Shown here: one piece after another, positions 6,311 through 9,624 of the stretch
Layout of the letters: every line of letters begins with the position of its first letter
Position numbering within the stretch: the first letter of the stretch is position 1
From: Firmicutes bacterium UBA2595
GTDB taxonomy: Bacteria > Bacillota > Thermincolia > Thermincolales > UBA2595
NCBI GenBank assembly: GCA_002339745.1
Contig: DDKP01000029.1
Location: 687 to 10,310 of the forward strand
DNA length: 9,624 nucleotides
Reading direction: 5' to 3'
The notes under the pieces: model-generated
What the model was told of the DNA's origin: nothing
What the model saw: the letters and a program-made list of their open reading frames with translations, nothing else
Database searches by the model: none
Translations under genes and position numbers: made by a program

Positions 6311-7492
6311 CTATCTCATCAGCGCCTTAATTCCGGGCAGTTCTTTCCCTTCCAGGAACTCAAGAGATGCGCCTCCGCCGGTAGAAATATGGCTTATTTT
6401 TCCGGCGACACCCACCTTCTTCACTGCAGCAGCAGACTCTCCCCCGCCTACAACCGAGGTTGCGTTCGATTCGGCAACAGCTCTGGCTACTGCTTCGGTA
6501 CCCCTGGCAAAAGGCTCCATCTCAAATACCCCCATAGGACCGTTCCATACTATTGTATTGGCCTGTTTAATCGCTTCCGAAAACATCTTCGCACTCTCGG
6601 GGCCGATGTCCACCGCAGCCCAGCCTGCGGGCACCTGATCTTTGGCCACCACCTTGTGGGCAGATTCAGGTGAAACAGCCTCTGTCACTACCAAATCTGA
6701 CGGGAGAAGCAGTGTCACTCCCCTTCCCGCGGCCTTTTTCAGGGTTTCCCCGGCCAAGTCAACTTTGTCTTCCTCCACCAGGGAGTTGCCCATTTCATAC
6801 CCCTGGGCTTTTAAGAATGTATTGGCCATGCCTCCTCCAAGAATCAGGGTATCGACCTTCTCGAGAAGGTTTTCAATAACACCGATCTTATCAGAAACCT
6901 TTGCTCCACCGATGATCGCCACAAACGGTTTAACAGGATTCGTAACAACCTTGCTCAAATATTCTATTTCTTTTTCCATTAGCAACCCAGCCGCTGACGG
7001 CAGCAGCCTGGGTACACCGGCAGTGGAAGCATGCGCCCTGTGAGCCGTCCCGAATGCGTCATTCACGTAGATATCCGCCAGGGAAGCAAGTTCCCGGGAA
7101 AAAGCGGGATCGTTTTTTTCTTCCTCCGGGTGGAACCTGAGATTTTCCAAAAGGGCAACATCTCCGGGTTTCAAACCTCCAACCACTTTTTTAGTCTCTT
7201 CACCAACACAGTCAGGGACAAAAATAACTTCCTTGCCCAGAATTTCACCCAGCCTAGCGGCCACCGGGGCTAAGGAGTATTTTTCGTTGACCTGTCCTTT
7301 GGGACGTCCCAAGTGTGAGGCCACGATGACTTTTGCTCCCCGGGCAGCCAGGTACTCAATCGTCGGCAAAGAGGACCTTATCTTATTATCATCAGTGATT
7401 ATCCTATTTTCATTAATTGGCACATTAAAGTCAACCCTGAGAAACACCCGCTTGCCATTAATATCCACATCCTTAACGGAATCAATGTTCAT
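6311..7492 (-). CDS. pgk: Phosphoglycerate kinase
   Basis: Transfers phosphate between 1,3-bisphosphoglycerate and ADP, the first substrate-level ATP step of lower glycolysis. At 393 aa it is full length and monodomain-fused (not the Pgk-TpiA fusion seen in some lineages). Seen: RVDFNVP at 19-25, HLGRP at 60-64, Arg119 in ENLRF, NDAFG at 144-148 with Arg152, GGAKVSDK at 195-202, NGPMGVFE at 317-324 and STGGGASLE at 370-378. Oddity: the nucleotide/Mg loop usually reading GGGDS reads GGGES here (Glu352, codon GAG at 6439-6437). The ATG start aligns with the family N-terminus, but the ribosome binding site is weak (GGGGTG about 12 nt upstream), so translation may depend on gapA, which ends 29 bp earlier. 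Confidence 0.98.
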   Translation of the reverse strand: MNIDSVKDVDINGKRVFLRVDFNVPINENRIITDDNKIRSSLPTIEYLAARGAKVIVASHLGRPKGQVNEKYSLAPVAARLGEILGKEVIFVPDCVGEETKKVVGGLKPGDVALLENLRFHPEEEKNDPAFSRELASLADIYVNDAFGTAHRAHASTAGVPRLLPSAAGLLMEKEIEYLSKVVTNPVKPFVAIIGGAKVSDKIGVIENLLEKVDTLILGGGMANTFLKAQGYEMGNSLVEEDKVDLAGETLKKAAGRGVTLLLPSDLVVTEAVSPESAHKVVAKDQVPAGWAAVDIGPESAKMFSEAIKQANTIVWNGPMGVFEMEPFARGTEAVARAVAESNATSVVGGGESAAAVKKVGVAGKISHISTGGGASLEFLEGKELPGIKALMR

Positions 7493-7521
7493 AACTTTAT
7501 TTCACACCCCGGTTTCCAAAA

Positions 7522-8529
7522 TTACAATCCCTTACCGACAATGAAGGTTATCAGGTCAACAACCCGGTTGGAATACCCCCACTCATTGTCATACCATGCT
7601 ATCACTTTGGCCATGTTACCCTCAATCACCATTGTGGAAGGGGCATCGACAATGGAAGAGTGGCTGTTTCCGTTGAAGTCCTTGGATACCAGCGGTTCTT
7701 CACAGTACTGGAGGATACCCTTGAGCCCTCCCTCAGCAGCAGTTTTCAGAGCAGCATTTATCTCTTCTGCCGCAGCAGACTTTTCCAGGTTAACAACCAA
7801 GTCGACCACGGAAACATTAGGAGTTGGCACACGCATTGCAAAACCGTTCAACTTCCCCTTAAGTTCGGGCAGGACCAGCGCCACAGCCTTGGCGGCGCCT
7901 GTTGTCGTGGGGATAATAGACATGCCGGCTGCCCTGGCCCTCCGGAGGTCTTTGTGGGGCAGGTCGAGGATCTGCTGGTCGTTGGTATAAGCATGGACCG
8001 TGGTCATCAGCCCTTTGACAATACCGAAGTTTTCATGGACAACCTTGGCTACAGGAGCAAGACAGTTGGTAGTACAAGAAGCATTTGAAATAACATGGTG
8101 GTTAGCCGGGTCATACTTTTCTTCGTTTACCCCCAGTACTATGGTAATGTCCTCTTCTTTACCGGGCGCCGAAATAATCACTTTTTTCGCGCCCGCCTCG
8201 AGGTGTTTGGCGGCATCCGCGCGTTTAGTGAAACGGCCGGTAGACTCAACCGCCACCTGAACGCCTTCCTCCTTCCACGGCAGACCTGCCGGGTCGGTAA
8301 TAGCAGTAACTTTAACTTCCTTTCCATTCACAATAATTGTGCCATCCGCCGCTTTAACGTCGGCGTCAAGGATCCCGTGCACGGAATCATACTTCAGCAG
8401 GTGGGCCAGTGTTTTCGCGTCTGTCAGGTCATTAACCGCCACAATCTCAATGTCAGGATTGTTCAATGCCGCTCTGAATACCAGCCTCCCAATCCGTCCA
8501 AAACCGTTTATTCCAACTTTCACACTCAC
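7522..8529 (-). CDS. gapA: NAD-type glyceraldehyde-3-phosphate dehydrogenase
   Basis: Oxidises and phosphorylates glyceraldehyde 3-phosphate to 1,3-bisphosphoglycerate in the cytoplasm as a homotetramer. At 335 aa it has the standard length. Seen: Rossmann motif INGFGRIGR at 7-15, Asp34 followed by Leu35 in VNDLTD (binds the adenosine ribose of NAD), catalytic Cys152 in SNASCTTNC, His179, Leu190-Pro191 in DLPHKDLRRAR (the NAD-preferring pair), and WYDNEWGYSNR at 312-322. These point to the glycolytic GapA type rather than the NADP-using GapB. The start is GTG, with GGGAGG 8 nt upstream; a second in-frame GTG at codon 3 is too far from it. It follows cggR by 58 bp, the standard order for CggR-controlled operons. 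Confidence 0.98.
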   Translation of the reverse strand: MSVKVGINGFGRIGRLVFRAALNNPDIEIVAVNDLTDAKTLAHLLKYDSVHGILDADVKAADGTIIVNGKEVKVTAITDPAGLPWKEEGVQVAVESTGRFTKRADAAKHLEAGAKKVIISAPGKEEDITIVLGVNEEKYDPANHHVISNASCTTNCLAPVAKVVHENFGIVKGLMTTVHAYTNDQQILDLPHKDLRRARAAGMSIIPTTTGAAKAVALVLPELKGKLNGFAMRVPTPNVSVVDLVVNLEKSAAAEEINAALKTAAEGGLKGILQYCEEPLVSKDFNGNSHSSIVDAPSTMVIEGNMAKVIAWYDNEWGYSNRVVDLITFIVGKGL

Positions 8530-8537
8530 CGATAATT

Positions 8538-8543
8538 CCTCCC
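8538..8543 (-). promoter_or_regulatory. gapA ribosome binding site
   Basis: Minus-strand GGGAGG, 8 nt before GTG 8529-8527. It selects this GTG over the in-frame GTG at codon 3, which would be 14 nt away. The A/T-rich stretch just upstream should keep it unpaired. Confidence 0.75.
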
Positions 8544-8587
8544 TTATTTAAATTTTTGTATAAGATTGATGGTTGCCCTTTACATAT

Positions 8588-9622
8588 CTAGTGCCCTGAG
8601 TCCATCTGCTCAAGAATGGCCCTTCCGGCTCCTTCATCCGTAACCAGGACGGTTTCATGCCGGTTTGAAACCACAGCCAGTATAGCGCCGGCTTTTCTTT
8701 TTCCTCCCGCCACGCCAATTACATGATCGATGTTTTTCAGGTCGCTGAGCCTTATACCAAGACTGTGTATGGTTTTGACAATTGTACCGTCTTTGGCAAA
8801 ATAATGGCCAAAAGCTTCCCCCACGGCCCCGGCCTTAATAAGCTGTCTGGTTTCTTCGTGCGAGTCCCCCCTGCTGACTGAAAGCTCTTCAGCATTTCCT
8901 ATCCCGTGAATCAGTATATCGGCAGACTTAATAGTCCTGGTAATCTCCCTGATATGGGGATCCCTGCTCAATGATCTGACAGCTTCTTCGCCGATGTTGT
9001 CCGGTACATGCAGAAGCCTGTAAGAAGCCATAAGCTTTTTGGCTATTTTGGCCGCAATCGTGTTGGCCTGGATCTCCACGTCTTCACCAAGCCCCCCGCG
9101 GGCCGGGACCACCAGGACATTGTGAGGGTAATTGGAGGAAATAACCGCGTTGGCAACCTCACCTACCGTCGTCCCGCCGGTAACGGCAATCACGCTTCCG
9201 CTCCTTATAACATCCAGGAGATACTTGGCTGCAGCCCTGCCAAGCTCCTTTTTTACCATTTCTTCCTCGTCGGAATTACCGGGTACCACAACCACGTCTC
9301 GCAGCCCCAAACGTTCCTTTAGCCATGTTTCCATGTCATTGATTCCCCGCAGGTGCTTAATGAAGTCGGAAAGCTGGTGGACAAGGTATTCCCCCTCGTC
9401 TGTCAGCCTAACCCCTGTCGGATTACCTTCAAGAAGCCCGTGATCCTTTAGAAAATCCAGTTCTGTGCGGACAACCCGTTCTCCCAACTTAAGAGTGTTA
9501 GCCAGTAACCGCCTCCCTACAGGCTGCGAATGTGATACATATCGCAGTATAGTATATCTTCTTTCCAACAGTTCTATTAACTCGGGAGCTATCTTTTGCT
9601 GCAGGGTAATAATATCTCTCAT
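8588..9622 (-). CDS. cggR: Central glycolytic genes regulator CggR (SorC/DeoR-type repressor)
   Basis: DNA-binding repressor of the gapA operon whose known inducer in B. subtilis is fructose-1,6-bisphosphate. At 344 aa it matches that protein (340 aa). Seen: an N-terminal helix-turn-helix region at about residues 20-65 (RYTILRYV, then GRRLLANTL, then ERVVRTELDFLKDHGLL), a linker, and a SorC-type effector domain from about residue 95 to the end with GGTTVGEVA at 149-157. Thr151, Thr152, Arg175, Gln185, Glu269 and Lys310 fall at the positions I recall lining the effector pocket in the B. subtilis structure, so sugar-phosphate sensing is likely kept. The ATG start matches the family N-terminus. 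The ribosome binding site, promoter and operator lie beyond the window, only two bases of which remain. It is first in the visible operon and should repress its own transcription. Confidence 0.96.
   Translation of the reverse strand: MRDIITLQQKIAPELIELLERRYTILRYVSHSQPVGRRLLANTLKLGERVVRTELDFLKDHGLLEGNPTGVRLTDEGEYLVHQLSDFIKHLRGINDMETWLKERLGLRDVVVVPGNSDEEEMVKKELGRAAAKYLLDVIRSGSVIAVTGGTTVGEVANAVISSNYPHNVLVVPARGGLGEDVEIQANTIAAKIAKKLMASYRLLHVPDNIGEEAVRSLSRDPHIREITRTIKSADILIHGIGNAEELSVSRGDSHEETRQLIKAGAVGEAFGHYFAKDGTIVKTIHSLGIRLSDLKNIDHVIGVAGGKRKAGAILAVVSNRHETVLVTDEGAGRAILEQMDSGH
8651..8672. repeat. Inverted repeat near the 3' end of cggR
   Basis: GGTTTCA (8651-8657) and TGAAACC (8666-8672) form a perfect 7-bp inverted repeat with an 8-nt loop, about 60 bp before the cggR stop. 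In B. subtilis the cggR-gapA transcript is cleaved near the end of cggR, and a structured 5' end stabilises the gapA part. This hairpin is in a comparable place, but that role is only a guess. It lies in coding sequence (VSNRHET) and could be chance. Confidence 0.35.
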
Positions 9623-9624
9623 TC

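Larger units (their letters stand above)
2482..9622 (-). other. Central glycolytic operon cggR-gapA-pgk-tpiA-gpmI-eno
   Basis: Six genes on one strand with gaps of 13-129 bp and no good internal terminator or promoter. The order is identical to the hexacistronic gapA operon of B. subtilis. Together they encode the repressor and every enzyme from triose phosphate to phosphoenolpyruvate. Operon structure is inferred from order and spacing; internal promoters before gpmI or eno cannot be excluded. Confidence 0.85.

Noticed and set aside
6855..6870. Perfect 16-bp palindrome ACCTTCTCGAGAAGGT inside pgk
   Set aside because: It encodes ordinary Pgk sequence (LLEKV) and has no loop for an RNA hairpin. 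Such a palindrome could be an operator, but mid-gene with no neighbouring signal it is best taken as chance.
8530..8587. Possible promoter for gapA in the cggR-gapA gap
   Set aside because: A TATACA hexamer is present, but the sequence 17-18 bp upstream (ATGTAA) is not a credible -35 box.

Overview
The window looks like ordinary core chromosome of an anaerobic, endospore-forming-type Firmicute, probably a Clostridia/Peptococcaceae-like lineage (inference). The reasons are the cggR-gapA-pgk-tpiA-gpmI-eno gene order, a B. subtilis-like CggR, an NAD-type GapA, the cofactor-independent (GpmI) phosphoglycerate mutase, strong GGAGG-type ribosome binding sites with several GTG starts, and a membrane pyrophosphatase of the Ala (K+-dependent) class. 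I cannot name the species. All convincing genes are on the minus strand, so the biological order runs from high to low coordinates.

Layout in transcription order: cggR (9622-8588), repressor of the central glycolytic operon; gapA (8529-7522); pgk (7492-6311); tpiA (6297-5539, start moved to an internal GTG); gpmI (5409-3865, GTG start); eno (3768-2482); then, after a 276-bp gap with its own promoter, hppA (2205-91), an ion-pumping membrane pyrophosphatase that ends at a clear intrinsic terminator (65-30). Gaps are 58 bp (cggR-gapA), 29 bp (gapA-pgk), 13 bp (pgk-tpiA), 129 bp (tpiA-gpmI) and 96 bp (gpmI-eno), consistent with one operon. The CggR operator and operon promoter would lie beyond the right edge.

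Function: the five enzymes interconvert triose phosphates and phosphoenolpyruvate and can run in the glycolytic or gluconeogenic direction. CggR is expected to sense fructose-1,6-bisphosphate. HppA hydrolyses the pyrophosphate left by biosynthesis and stores part of its energy as an ion gradient.

No mobile element, CRISPR, tRNA, rRNA or defence gene is visible, and I see no novel multi-gene system. The unexplained structure is small-scale: (1) the hppA leader, where a hairpin covers the ribosome binding site of a possible 29-codon leader ORF that overlaps the hppA start, with a second copy of one hairpin arm that could compete; (2) a degenerate 7-bp-period repeat filling the tpiA-gpmI gap; (3) Glu instead of the usual Asp at a nucleotide/Mg-site position of Pgk; (4) an out-of-frame ATG overlapping the gpmI GTG start.
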